64,000 nt of DNA from Fasciolopsis buskii (taxonomy: Eukaryota; Platyhelminthes; Trematoda; Plagiorchiida; Fasciolidae): the NCBI GenBank assembly GCA_008360955.1, contig LUCM01000659.1, forward strand, positions 56,997-120,996. Reading direction: 5' to 3'. Positions 49,849 through 63,142 of the stretch are shown in pieces. Position numbers and translations under genes: made by a program. The stretch's first letter is position 1. Every line of letters starts with the position of its first letter. The notes under the pieces were generated by a model, which was given only the letters and a program-made list of their open reading frames with translations, was not told the DNA's origin and did no database searches.

Positions 49849-52800
49849 TGATAGATAAGTAGATAGAAAGATGGACAGATAAATAGATGGATAAACAGGT
49901 AGATGGATAGACATTTAGACAACGAAAGTGAGAGATAAACAGATAGTAACATAAACTGGGGGCAAATAAAAAAAATATTAAGTTTGCTTGATTTACAAAC
50001 TGCAGATAAGCAAAAAAGGTAAGGGTAACAAGTTAAATAGGTAGACAGATGTATGCGGGAATAGATGTTTAGTTAATTGTATCTGTATATATGTATATAT
50101 ATAAATAAATAAACGGATAAACATATAGATGGAGAGACAAATGGCTATCTAGCTAAGCATTTAGGTTCGGAGGGAATGATAGATAAATTAATGGGTATTA
50201 AGTGAAGTAAATAGATTGATGGTTACATGCATAGACACAAAGACGTTGACACCTAGTTACTTTGACATATAATTATATAGCGATTGCTTGTAGTTAGATG
50301 TGTGAGCACATATACATAATTTTGAAGATAAATATATTTAAACATATGTGAAAAGGGTAAAAAGATGAGTTGTTGGACAAATAGACTGAAATATGCAATG
50401 ATAGATAGGCAGTGCAACAGAAACTTGCTAGACAGTTAGAAAAAGATAGATAGAAAATAATAGATTGATTAATGGATAGAAAAGAAATATAAGGATATGC
50501 GTAGATAAAATCAAAGTAATACAAATAAATAGATAGATAGATTATTAGGTGGACAGGTGGAAGAACTGACCTACAGTTATATACATTTTTATATATGGAT
50601 AAATAGATACCAGGGCGATATTGGTATAACCAGATATGTAGGCGGCTGCATTGAGGTAGAGTTAATCCGAAGTGTAGATTGTTATCCAGATAGAGAGATA
50701 GGTCAGCTTATACGTGGATAGATAAATAGATACATCGTGAGGCAAATGTTTAGACATCTAGAGCAGTAGAAATAAACCTAGATCGACAGTTACGTAGATG
50801 GATATAGACAAGTGGATATGTAAGTAAGTAGGAAATAAATAGCTGTATTTGTATACGGGAACTTATACATGTGCTTATTGATAAATTGACAGAGAGAGAG
50901 ACCAGCATATACATTAAAGGTTTGAGAGATGGATGGAGAGAGATGCTGACTTGAACAGATGTATTGAAAGGCACATGTATCTATGAGCATATAATTACAT
51001 GCACATATATATAGGTTCTTTGAGCGACTGAGAAATAGGTGGTTAGAATTTGTGGATATACATATTGCTAGATGCAATGCATTAGTGTATTCAAATATAT
51101 GAGTAAGAATATAGATTGATAAGTGGGTATATTTATGACTTGAGAGTTAGACTGTGATATGGTGTGATACAACGATTTGATTTATAGACAAGTCGAGTTA
51201 ACGAGTGTAAATAAGTCAAAATAAGGATATTTGGATAGATAATAGATAGATGGGTGTTTATAAAACTAGACCGGGGATAGATATAACTAGTGGATGCGCC
51301 AAAAGATAAGAATAACGAGTGAACATATAAATAACTAAACAGACACGAAAATAGATTATTAAGTAGGTTAATAGATACATGGATAATTGGGCTCGTAGTC
51401 AAATCGATAGTGCCAGATATGCAGACAGGGAATAACATATATATAAAAGTAAATATTTCGATAGGGGGATAGGTATAAAGAGAGTTAGACTGGTAGATCA
51501 TTAGTTACAGAGGTCGACGGAGACCTTTGAAGAGTGAGGTAGTCAGATTGATGAATATCGAAATCATATAGAGATCGAAAGAATGATGGAGAGGAAGACA
51601 GAAAAAGAGATGGATATATATTTAAATAGGTAGAGGGATGTGACAACCGATAGTTAGATAGTTATATTTTTAAATACGTAGGTAGTTTGGAGATAAATAG
51701 ATCCTTAGATAAACAGATAGGTAGATCGATAAATAGGCAGGTAATCTAGATAAGTATATGGAGAGATAGAAGCCTACATAGAAACCTAAAATGGATAATT
51801 GGACAGATTCATAGGAAAGGATAATTAAATGGATCAACGATTCAATGGATACGTTGGTAGGAAAATCGTTTGACAGATATATCGGCACACGGAAATATAG
51901 TTAGATATTAGGATTGATAGAGAGAGTGCTACATGGTAAGATAGACAGTTGGGCAAGAACGCGTCAATGTATAAATAAGCTAGTGGGTAAAAAACAGGTA
52001 TATGGAATCAGAGATATATAGGCTGATAGATAGATAGATTAATAGCCTGATAGACTGATGGATAGTTAGATATTTAGATGGATATATAGATGATTAAACA
52101 GGTAGATAGATAGACAGGTTGGTAACAAGATTGATAGGTAAATATATGGATGGTTAGTAAGATTCATAGACAATCATATAAATATAATAATATGTAGATT
52201 TACTGCGTACTAGGTTGGTATGCAATTATTTGGATTCGTAGAGAGAGTTGAAGATAGTTGAAAGAAAACAGTTGGATAGAGGAATATAGACATAGTTGTA
52301 CGGATGGATGAATAGAAAGATAAAAGAACACCTACATGGATTGGAAGATAGACAAGGAGGTAGATATAGACAAGGAGAAATAGGTAAGTTGGTGGCAAAA
52401 TAAATGGATAAATCAGTGGATAAATAAATGGATAGTTAGGGAGGTTAATGGTTGGATACTTAAGCACACTGATAGATAGAGAAAGACAAAATGATTGATT
52501 GATCGGCAGATAGGCAGGTATATAAATAGATACTGAAAGGGCAGAGACAACGATAGAGATATAGGTGAAAAGACAGAATAATAGATAGATAAATAAAGAG
52601 ATAGTGAGTTAGATAATTATCTAGATAAAGAGACTGGCAAACAAAAAGATGAACAAATAGATACATAGATTGATTTATTAAATGATTGATTGATTGGCTG
52701 ATGGATGGTTAGATAGATATTAAGATATATAAATAACTAGATATACAGCTAGATAGACAGGTAGGTAGATATATAGATAGATAGATAGATAGGAAGACAG

Positions 52801-52872
52801 GTAAATAATAGATGGATGGATGGAGAAATAAACCGATGAAGAGAGTGACTGTCAAATAAATTGATAGAGAGC
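49849..52872. repeat. About 3 kb of degenerate GATA/TAGA tetranucleotide repeat
   Basis: From 49849 to about 52872 the plus strand is dominated by GATA, TAGA, GATG and AGAC units, with a few perfect runs such as GATAGATAGATA near 52770-52790 and many substitutions and indels. Small islands without the motif occur, for example at 49955-50020. Open frames on the minus strand in this interval are translations of the complementary repeat (Y-L-S-I repeats) and are not genes. Perfect runs are more frequent towards the right-hand end, next to the RTE-like fragment. Confidence 0.93.
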
Positions 52873-53700
52873 TCGATGGTCTAACTGTCCTGACACAAAC
52901 CTCTCCACTGGTTGATGTTCTTATGCTTTCTTCCCATATCATTCACTGCTCGCCCCAAACCGTCTACGTGATAGTACCTCGAAGAAAAGCGTAAAATAAA
53001 CCAAACGATCCGTGGGAATGTACAAACGTGTTTCTGATTCACTTGCTGTTCTAGAGATTGGACCCCAGGACTCAGCACCCTACGCCTGACTTTTGAGTTA
53101 TTCATGAAATTCCCCGCTATTGTTCTGCCAGCTCTATGGCTACACTAGTTTCTGAAAATTAAATGTCTTCGTATAACTTCCGCTCTCAACTACTGTTTAG
53201 GGCCGTAAAGCATTACCGATCTAACTGCTGTTCCGTGTATTTAACCTTTGATCGTTAACTGGATTTCACGTAGACGTCACATTTGCCTCAAATTAACAAG
53301 ACCCCATCGGGTCTTATGCATATGCGAAGACAGCTCATCTGATGTAAAACTAGCAGGTGCGAAACAACGGCTAAAGTAACTAAATCTGTCCACCACATCC
53401 AGTTGCTTCCCTCCAAGAACAAAATTCGGTTTCGCGGAAATCCAATCATGCAACAACATTGTACACTTCGAAGATCCCAAATGCATGCTAAGCATCTATT
53501 CATTGTTGTTCGGATTATCGAGGAAAACCTTCAACTTACTTGTATCTTCACTCGGCTGAAGAATAGCATACACATATTTTAAACCAAACGGATTCTTTTG
53601 CGAACAAATATCATTGTCACTATTCACAAATGAGAATAGGACTCTCTGCGTAACCACTTATTTTTGGGGACCGTAACCGGTGCTTTTGGTTCAGAAATGT
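52873..53700 (-). mobile_element. RTE-like LINE, RT palm to 3' end, decayed
   Basis: One minus-strand frame with a few in-frame stops runs from about 53600 to the stop codon at 52883-52881. It contains LKYVYAIL (53585-53561), a ruined L-E-Y-A-D-D-I-A-L box, then LGSSKCTMLLHDWISAKPNF and GGKQLDVVDRFSYF, the S-K-C and L-x-x-V-x-x-F-x-Y-L-G blocks of RTE-like RTs. Then come ELSSHMHKTRWGLVNLRQM, AVRSVMLYGPKQ (family: A-V-x-S-V-L-L-Y-G-x-E-T-W), VRRRVLSPG and a C-terminus ending QWRGLCQDS. Frameshifts are absent in this part, so it is younger than the other LINE fragments. About 10 bp past the stop codon the GATA tract begins. Confidence 0.8.
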
Positions 53701-56700
53701 TACCTATGAGGCAGTGGGCGTTCACCCAGTTAGGAAACTCGGTGCGGGTGTATACGTATCATTATCCCTCTCCCCTACTTGAAACAATGGATAGTGTCGC
53801 CCCGATCATTCCGCGCGACAACCGATGAGTTATGGATTTATTGTGCTTGTGCTATTCATTGAGGTTTTATGGATGAAGACTGCCAGGGAGTTCATGCATC
53901 AAGCAGGAGAATAACTCGATTAGCTAAAAAAGGCTTTCCGCAGGGCAGTGGGGAGTGACTAAGCAGAAGTCCACCTACCTGAATCAGTTAATCTCCCACT
54001 CAGTTTTTCGATTGTGTTGTTAGCTCAAATCAACCCAATCTGAAGGATTAGGTGGTTACATCGTCAGGCCTCTGCCCATTGACATTCCAAGAATGACTGA
54101 ATCTTTGGCATAAGGTGCGCCATGGGAGCACACAAAACAAAAGGATTGGGTTAACGTAAAATCATAAAAAGAATAGGGAATAAAATAGTTAGTGGTAGAA
54201 AAACACAATCTGTTGCTCGGATCAGACACCCTGTTGCTTCTATTTACTTGCATCTCTTCGTAATTCCTCTGTGCACTTATGAGGCATTTCTCTCGTCTAT
54301 CTCTACTGGCCAAACCATCGAATTCATTGGTCCGTCAGAGGTACATTGCACGCTGGCACTTCTTGTTAAATTGACTGTTTGTTGAAGTACTTACTAAACG
54401 GAGTAAGGTGAAGTCCAGTTTGATGTTCATCTAGCCTCAACCAGAGGCCAGGTCATTACTATTTAACACGCCGTAGCTGAAATGAAATCCCAATCAGCCT
54501 CACAATATTCGTAAAATGTCTTTGATTTGTTTACATTTTTTTGGAAATTGTGCTATGGTATTCTGTTACCATTTGTCACTAAGTTTAATTTTGTTCTTCA
54601 TTATTCTTTGCCCATTTTCTAACTGCATATCTCAATCTACGGATTTCCTATCAAATTGCAAATTACTTTGGTTGCTGTCCCGTGTTAACGAAACCTTTCC
54701 TATTATTTCGCTGGCGGTTTACACTGATCTAACACAACCGGCTTAAACTCCCCTCAATGATGCAGGGTCAATTTGAAATCTATGACTTCTACTTGGACTA
54801 GTCAGCGCGAATTGGAAGATATTGTGGTTCCCCGTGGAACAATTTTTCGTACGCCTTTCTTGTAGCTGCTTGGATTACCCAAGGTGATTTCGAAATCGAG
54901 GGGTATAAAGGCAGAAAATGTTCAAGTTTAACTTCCGTTTTTAAATTGAGTAGGAAAAATGTAAACACGGAGAGTGATAAACACACCGGCAAATGAGACC
55001 TGAAGCGGCTCCGTTCAAACAGGGGACATTTAAAGAAAAGGGACAACCCAGAAATACTGTGGTACGTTCAGCTGATGTAACAACCAAACCTACTGCTGCT
55101 GCAAGAGCAAGTTTCTAGACTTTTCGAATTACTTCCAAATTTCGAACCGTTGCAAGCTTATGTTGTGGTCTTCATCTGCGCAAACTGGACCATATATTCA
55201 AGCTCGTTTGGGATTCCCATACGGGGGCGCATATCCAAATTCCCAAAACTTCAGCAATCTGACTGCTAGCAGTTATCAGCCCACCACACAGACATCTTCG
55301 AGGCTTAGCCGCCACGGTAGAGTTCCTTATGTTTACGTTCGGAAGGTCAGGGCATTTTGTTTTCCATTTGAATACCCAGTATGCTCCACCTTTTGATTAC
55401 ATTATCCTCTAAACATCATCCGTGTTATTTTGTGGTTGCTTATCCTCTTCCGGATTCTGCTAAGCAGCTTTGTTGCATGTAATCTGTTTTACGAGTTTCC
55501 CCTCTGAATTAAGCGAAAGTTTTCTGTCTCGTCCCCACGTGACTGTCATGATGCGTGCACTTCCGTCCTATGTTTGTATTTGAGAATATGCACAGTGCAC
55601 AAAAGTTTGGATAAAACAAGATATCACTGTCTAGCAGGTACAAGTAAACATCAAAACTGGCCCAGCTAGGTACCCGTCCATCTGCTACTGTGTGAGTTTC
55701 CTCATTTAATGAGTACTTTCAACATTATTTCACTAATCAGCATTTTTCTGTCTAGCCGTTCTGAATTTCAATGTGGATTATTTAATTTATTCCGTTCCAT
55801 TTAAAGTTGTTTTCCTCTCATTTATTCGGAAGATTTTAATTGTAATCAAGATTTTGATTTTATAGATTGCCCCGCAAAACTGGGTGCATTGTTTACATTC
55901 TTAACGTTGGCATTGTTAAATACCCGAAATTATCCGTGTTTCCATGGCAGGAAAATGGGTGCGTGACCTACAAATTGTTCGTTTACTGGGGAACCTCCAT
56001 TATATGTGTACAACTGTTAATATATATGCATAGATATAGACATATGTATCCACTTATTTAATCAAAAGCCATTTACGCATCAATCCGCTTGTGCCTGGAT
56101 AATTTGGATCGATTTGTTTTAACCTTTTTCAACTGACGATGAGGTCAGTTTGTCAATTTCGGTTTTTTGCAGAATTAAGTTTTCAACCATGAGTTTCCAA
56201 TATTCATGAAAACTTCGGGGGCGACACTTACGGAAACAGAAGTGAACTGCGCAAACTGTGTTCAGTAAAGACCGAAAGCGGCTGTACGATTTTATCTGTT
56301 CGTAAACGTTCACGAAATGATCACTCAGGATCCAAACTTCACGGCGATGCACACACGCATATGTAATTGTCTTCGACTTGGTTCATCCAGATTAACATTA
56401 CCTTTTGGCTTCCCGTTAATCGGGTATCATTCTTTGTGGTCAGAGTGTGTATGATGGGCGCGTGATTGTCTCCGCGTATCTAACCAGGTCTTGTACTTTG
56501 TTTACCTAGGCTTCCATATGTACTGCCATCACAAGATCAAATTTTATTCTCGGAACAGTAAAACGTAAATTGTGGGAGAAGAATCAGCAATTTGGGAATC
56601 CGCATTTACCACATGAGCGGAAATGACGTTCATCTGTACACGGAAAGCGGTCTCTTCAAAATCAGAGATGAACCATGCTGAACACACCTGTTAGGTAGCT

Positions 56701-59700
56701 CGTAATCGGCTACGTGGTTGAACTCCTTTACCAAGTAGATATTTTTCCAAAATTTGGGCCATACAGAAACGTACTTCAGTTTTCACAGCATATGCTGACT
56801 TCATGAAGGCAAAACGGGGCACAAATTTAGACCACATTTGAATCTGTCCTTAGTGTTTTCTTGCTGTAGTTTGAAGCGCATTGTAGGACGGGACTGTTAA
56901 ATTGCATGGAAATGTCACTCACAGCTAAGCCTGAGATGAGTGCGTGATGCCACAAACCAGGGTTCGAGTAAATAGATTCTATTGCTGGCTGGAAAATAGC
57001 TGCTAAGTGACAGCGGCCATCGGCTGCATGATTCCCATCGCCAAAATTTTTTTTAATCTTATCAGCAAATTCCGTTAAATTACCTAGGTTCCACACCTTC
57101 GGAAACACAAGCAAGTTCCCGCAAACTTAAGACCTCGGTGAGCACCTGGATCAATGAATGCTGGATAACGAGCGAAGATGACAACTGGGAGGTGCAAAAG
57201 CACGCTGGCAGACAAAGAATCATTGTCAATTTGGTCTGCAAGAAATTGTGAGAAGTACCCCAAGGTTTTCCCTTTTCATTTAAGTTCGGAATTTAGCCCG
57301 ATAACGCTTGAGCTGTCGGATACTGGTCTTGCAGTCTGGGACATCTCCCACTTAGGGAGTGAATCTTTCACTAAATATGCCACATAAATTAAAGTCATTA
57401 CGATTCACATAATTTTTATTGTGCGGGTTCTTCATAAAATACTTGGTTCTCAGCGTAATATTTCTGAGGCACAAATTCATCCGCCTATGCGTAGCATGGA
57501 AATATTAAGTTAACATTCTAACGCATCTGAACATTTGAGAGGAATAATACAAAATAAGGCAATAACAAGTGCTCACGTCAATGGCATTGTAAAAGAAAAA
57601 CTCATAGTTTCTGAAAGCTGGCCGTGAGGTATCTTTTCACTAACATTCTCAATATTTATCGAAATTACACTGCCTAAGTTGGATTTTATCATGGAAAGCA
57701 GAAACGGTATCGCAGCTAACTTTATCGGTAACCCGTCACAACTAATTACCTGAGTGATCAGCGAGTCCTGTTTCAATTTTTAATAGATGAGGACTGCAAT
57801 TAACTCGCATTTTCACTAAAATGTGGACATCTGAATGTACAAAAAGCCAAGGCGGTGCAATATTACATGACACACCGCGTTGCAGCCATGGTCAGTTGTC
57901 ACAGATAGGCTAAATTTACCGGGAAACCAAAGTAAATATCTTAACGACATTTTGTAATTATATGTGAAAATATTTGCGAGATCCAAATGACCATGGATCA
58001 TTATTACGTTTATTTTAATCGACCAATTTAAACAGATTTTAAAAGTCGTTCACTGTTCGGAATCAGACAAACATATGAAATTTCCGCTCTCATATTTTTT
58101 AAATGCCTTCCAAATGGTCCAATCAATCTGCACATTTTATTCGTCCTGCTTTTCTCCGGTGACGTTTCCAACAAATAGGAAAGAAAATCTCGGCCAAGAA
58201 TGGGGAAATCCAAAACATTCAGAATGTTAATTATGACTTTCTCCGGTATTCCAATCTGCTTGCAAATTTGAAGCAGTCAAAACAAAACATCCATTGCCAG
58301 GCTAAATTCAGTGCGATAGCAGTCAGGGTTTGAACTAAAGTTTACTCTCGATTGAGAATTTTCCCGCGGCAAAACCCGCCTGATGGCATCATCTGTGGAG
58401 TTTTGTTGCTAACTCACTGGGAAGCGGCAGAAACGTTGACTGAAAGATATCCATCCGGTATATCTTGGTCTGCTTATTTTCCTACTTCCTTTATGAACGT
58501 TCCGGGATTCGATCGCCACGGGTATTCATTATCCGAAATGTTCTTTTGCTGAATGTGTACAAAAGTTAAGGTATGCACCGTGAACATATTTGAAATATTC
58601 AGATGCAGGGATGCCAAATATCCTTAATGCGTGTACTCAAGAAAAGCTGTTTTACCTTGGATTTGTCTATCCCGCTTTTCATAACATTATTCCACAAAAC
58701 TGAAAAATACGTTGCTTTTAGAACTGATGGTATCTTACCATTTTTGTTATCTGACATTTGCTGGTAGGCTATGTATTATCTTCTATTTCTTTTGGTCTAA
58801 TTGACCTTATTTCCTTTCGGTATAATTTCGCTTGTGACATCTGCACAACATAAAAGCTGTAAAGATCCCTTTGGTTGAACCCTTTGGTTATTCTCAGATA
58901 ATTTACGTTAAAGCGACCATATGCGTAGGGTTCTGCCGATTTCATCGGAGAAGCGCTCACTTTGGCTTTTTATTTAATTCAGAACAAAAATTTGCTGGAT
59001 CAAGTTAGTGGTTGACGAGAAATGAAGGTTACAAATTTATCAACAACTTAACGTAGGCTGAACGCTTATTTTGCCACTTGAGCTTTGAAGGCCAAGGAAG
59101 ACGTTTAGACTGGTTTCCACTAGAATTTAATCTGAATGGCGTAATATGAATATGGTCTCGGTATAACAGGGTTCGCTCATTCAGATTATTTCTCATAAAC
59201 AATTAGCGATGGAAAATGTCCAGTTTTTCCCACTGTTTTCTGATTTGAATAATTTTCTAAGTGGGATGAATTTCGAAAGTGCAGCAGCTGTTGCCGTTCG
59301 ACGGATGGTCATTCGAGACGTAGTTGGTTGTAATTCTCAATATAGCAGCGAGATAGACAAATATAGTCCGATAGTCGTCCCTAATTCATTAAAAGGATTT
59401 ACCCAGGAAAATTATCTCGACAAAGGCCAGTAGACTCACAGGAATGGCACAAAGTAAAAAAAGCATTTGCAGGGATAAATTAGTGCTGCTAGAAATGTAG
59501 CTCTCCCTATGTTGGCACTGATGTTTTAGATGACGGTTTTAACCTCGAAGATTACACGAGTAGGAAGTCATTACAGCGATGAACGCTTTTGGTAATTATA
59601 TTGATGTTAAGTAAATTGACCAAGGTAATTAAAGAAGTGGGTCGGTTTTGATGGAAATTTTGATGATGGCTGCTTCATATCCGATGTCAGGTTTTTGGCG

Positions 59701-62700
59701 CTTGTGGCAGTGTTTATTCTGTGCATATTTTTAGGATATCTGAAAATGTCGCTTGAGGTAAATTTTTACTGCAAATTAGGTGCAGATAACGGAAATACGG
59801 TAATTTAAGTAAATCAGTTCTTGGGTTGAAATAAATTCAGTTTAGTAGTGAAATAGTTGCACTTCAACATAGGGCTAGCCTCTGAGTGGGATAAACAATA
59901 AAATGCATATTTCTATTTGGACAAATTGAATGCAAAAAATTATTTTAGGTTGCATCTAGGTGACCGGTCACATGATGGAATAATTACAATTATTTCTATT
60001 TTGCCGAAGACCAGAATATTTTGTTGGCTAATATCAGTAGACAGACTGAGACCTACACGTCACTAGTACTCGAATTCAGACGTATCCAGGAAAACAGCTG
60101 TCATAGGATAAAACAACACTAGGCTAATTACGGTATAATTCCTAGTTCGGTACATGAAAACGACATGTATAATTTGGCCATATTCAACGCTGCAAGTATC
60201 TGACAATGAAACTTACAAGAATAACGATTGTTGGACATTATGCCAGCAATAAGAAGAATGCTGCATGGTTTTCAAAAAAAACTGGAAGTTAGATGGAACG
60301 GAATACGTAAACTTTAACACTGAAGCACTTACAACAAAGCATCTGGAATCATGGTAGCAGAAGAAGGAGAGAATGAATAATTAGTTGTCTGGATACTCCA
60401 GTGCTCCAAACGAATCAGATAATTTTAAATCCCCAGTTTTCTATCAACAATTACGTTTACAATCAGCTAACGACGAAACCAGTCGAAGGAAATGGAATCG
60501 GTGCCATTTACCAACGGTATCATCAAAATAGAGGCCGGTGCGCAGTTTTATAGGATTGTAAATTACTATGACACATTATATGAGGAAGACTAATTCAAAG
60601 GAAAGTGTATATACAGCAATCGTAAGATATATGAGAGTGAGATTAATGAAAAAATGACAAATGATAAATGGTTGTCGGTGACTTTCTCATGGCAAAATTT
60701 GAGCTTCGCAACAATTAGTTTTGAAGGCCTGTCACAAAAAATGGGGAAAGACCGTACTCGTCTAATTTGTGGTCAAATGTTGATACCAGAGTTTACGCGT
60801 TAGCTCTAACTTATAAAAAGTTAGGGTAATGATTAAACAAACAGCCCAGGATAAACAACGCCAGTTTAGGCGATTTATGTGGGCAAGGAAAATATGTTGT
60901 TGAACACATTCACTAATATCCACGAAGTTACCACAAAACATAATGATTCTCACTAAGTTAATTGAAATTAAAGCAAATGTTGTCGATCAAGGAGCTACAT
61001 TCTCACGTGAACATATACAGCAAGTCTCTAAGGAAATGAGTGGTGGGCTTTATCAACAAATCACATATTAGAATCGAAGTACATGTCTCACCAAATTCAT
61101 TTGGTGCAAAAGTTAATTTTTTAACGTACCGCATTTAGAAGAACATATCGATCGACCGCATGAGTTGTATTTTTCTTGTCAATTGCCGTGACACGTTAAT
61201 GTTAGACGGGTGACCACAGAAATTAATATGGATCATCAAACCTGCACCAAATATGTGCATATTGTTATCTGAGATAAGGATGGCGTCGAACGCTTCGCAG
61301 GAGCATATACAAATAGCAAGATAAGTTAGTGACCTCGAGTTCTCGAAGGAGGGTTTTGATGTGACGAATTCTTTAGAGAATAAACTGCTTGTCAGCTAAA
61401 TGCACGAACATCTAACCGGAATCTTCGGCATCGCTGAGCTAAATTCTTTTAATGCTGCACGTACTAGTGTTTATATTGCGAGATGATCATGGACAATATC
61501 TTCATGAATAATTACAGCTTACATCGCACTGTTTTGTCGGTTTTCATATTGTCTTGTTATCAAATCAATTGAAGTTGTTGTTGCTTTATGGGTTCCGCCA
61601 AGCGAGTAGTAGTCAATAGTTTTATAACCAAACGCATGAATTTTGTGAAGACAGGATATATAAACAAAGAACAAATAAATATCAATGCCGTCATAGGTTG
61701 TTAACACCAGTTTTCACTCACGCAAGCAAGGAAAATGCGTGGGACGGCAAGGGAACTACAGACAGAAGAACTTTAATTAAAGTATAGTGGATGCCGGTCG
61801 AGAACGTATTTTTAGTATCCTTTAATGAATGATTCACTGAATTTAATCATGCCACCTTCGGGTACGTCTAACACTGTTTCCCTGGTCCTTGACCCGTTCA
61901 CGTCGCTTTGGGCAGTGCACACAAAAACCGCTTTAACATTGACACTGATGGAGTAAATCAGTTGGATGTTGCGTTTTTGAACACTTAAGCTCTGCAAACA
62001 ATGGCCCAGTTTCTAACAAGGAAACATGTACAAATCAACTTCCATTTTGTGGTCGACCCTTCGTCTAGAAGAATAATTCCTTCCACAAATTCTCGTTACG
62101 TGTCCCTACAGCTTTTCCAGAAAACTATCTAGAAGTGCTTCATGTCGCGCAAACTCATCCGTCCGACCATATAATCGTTCAATACCAGCTTTCAACAGAA
62201 AAAAACGGGATATTCTGCAATATTCATGAATAAAGATTTCAATTATTCACATTTGTCCACATTTGTCCATAATACTAGGTCAAATTTGGGGATCATGTGC
62301 CGTTCTGGACTCATCACTGAATCACTGGAAGACGTTTCCACCAAATGATTCCCTGTGGAAAAGATTAGAGGATGTGGACGGAACTCCGTCCAATGATTTT
62401 ATCCTCAAAATCAGGCGCATGCACTGTTAGACAAATTCAGCAGACGCCCAAATATTTTACATAAAAAGTTTTTAATACTACTGATTATTGGTCTCCCCTT
62501 CTGCTCATTGGTTACATGCTCAAACCATACGCCTTTTTGTGAGTCCGACGCTCGGAAATCACCAGACCCGATTGCCGCATTGTCTAGAGTTAGTCATTGA
62601 TACATATCCTCTATCGTTCAGACAGTTTAAACCTTAGAATCCAACTGTCATATGTGTCTTACCACTATATTACATAGTGTGACCCGAAGGTAGTCAGTCT

Positions 62701-62743
62701 AGCGTCGTGATGCAAGTCTCATATACTTCCAAATGAACGTGAG
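53701..62743. other. No recognisable feature
   Basis: Frames of up to 95 codons (for example 56827-57114 and 54056-54313 on the minus strand) have no motif I recognise. Upstream RTE-like sequence expected on the minus strand beyond 53700 could not be followed. Confidence 0.5.
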
Positions 62744-63142
62744 ATGTACATGAAATTTTATAAAACTACAAGTACGAGTGTACATGAAAGCACACATTTG
62801 CGCACTTCACATGAATCTCTGCAAGTAGCATATCTTACAAAACTTACATATTATGTTAATATTAGCTCCCCATCCAGTGGATCAATGGTCAGCTGCGAAC
62901 GTGTCCAAACGGTTCACTTCAACTGTCTCATTGATTATCAGGTTGTACGTGCTGCCGGTGAGCCCACTGAAAAACAAGTTAGTACAAGATTTCCCAGGTA
63001 CAAGAAGGATGCGTTACTAATTTCTCCTTCCAGCAACAAAGCTCAGATGGTTTGCCGTGGGTACAGTCACTATTTCACTGATAGATGTGGCCAGATCTTC
63101 ACTCCTCTCCAAATGTTTGTTCCATTTTTCCACGAACACTAA
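62744..63142 (+). other. Unassigned 132-codon open frame
   Basis: A plus-strand frame with a serine- and threonine-rich first third and a basic, mixed second half (EKQVSTRFPRYKKDALLISP). No signal peptide, membrane segment or family motif is recognised. No neighbouring feature supports it. It is among the longer open frames not explained by a retroelement, but may be chance. Confidence 0.15.

Noticed and set aside
50294..52942. Many minus-strand open frames rich in YLSIYLS
   Set aside because: They are translations of the complement of the GATA/TAGA repeat; a repeat whose unit is not a multiple of three stays open if no frame forms a stop.
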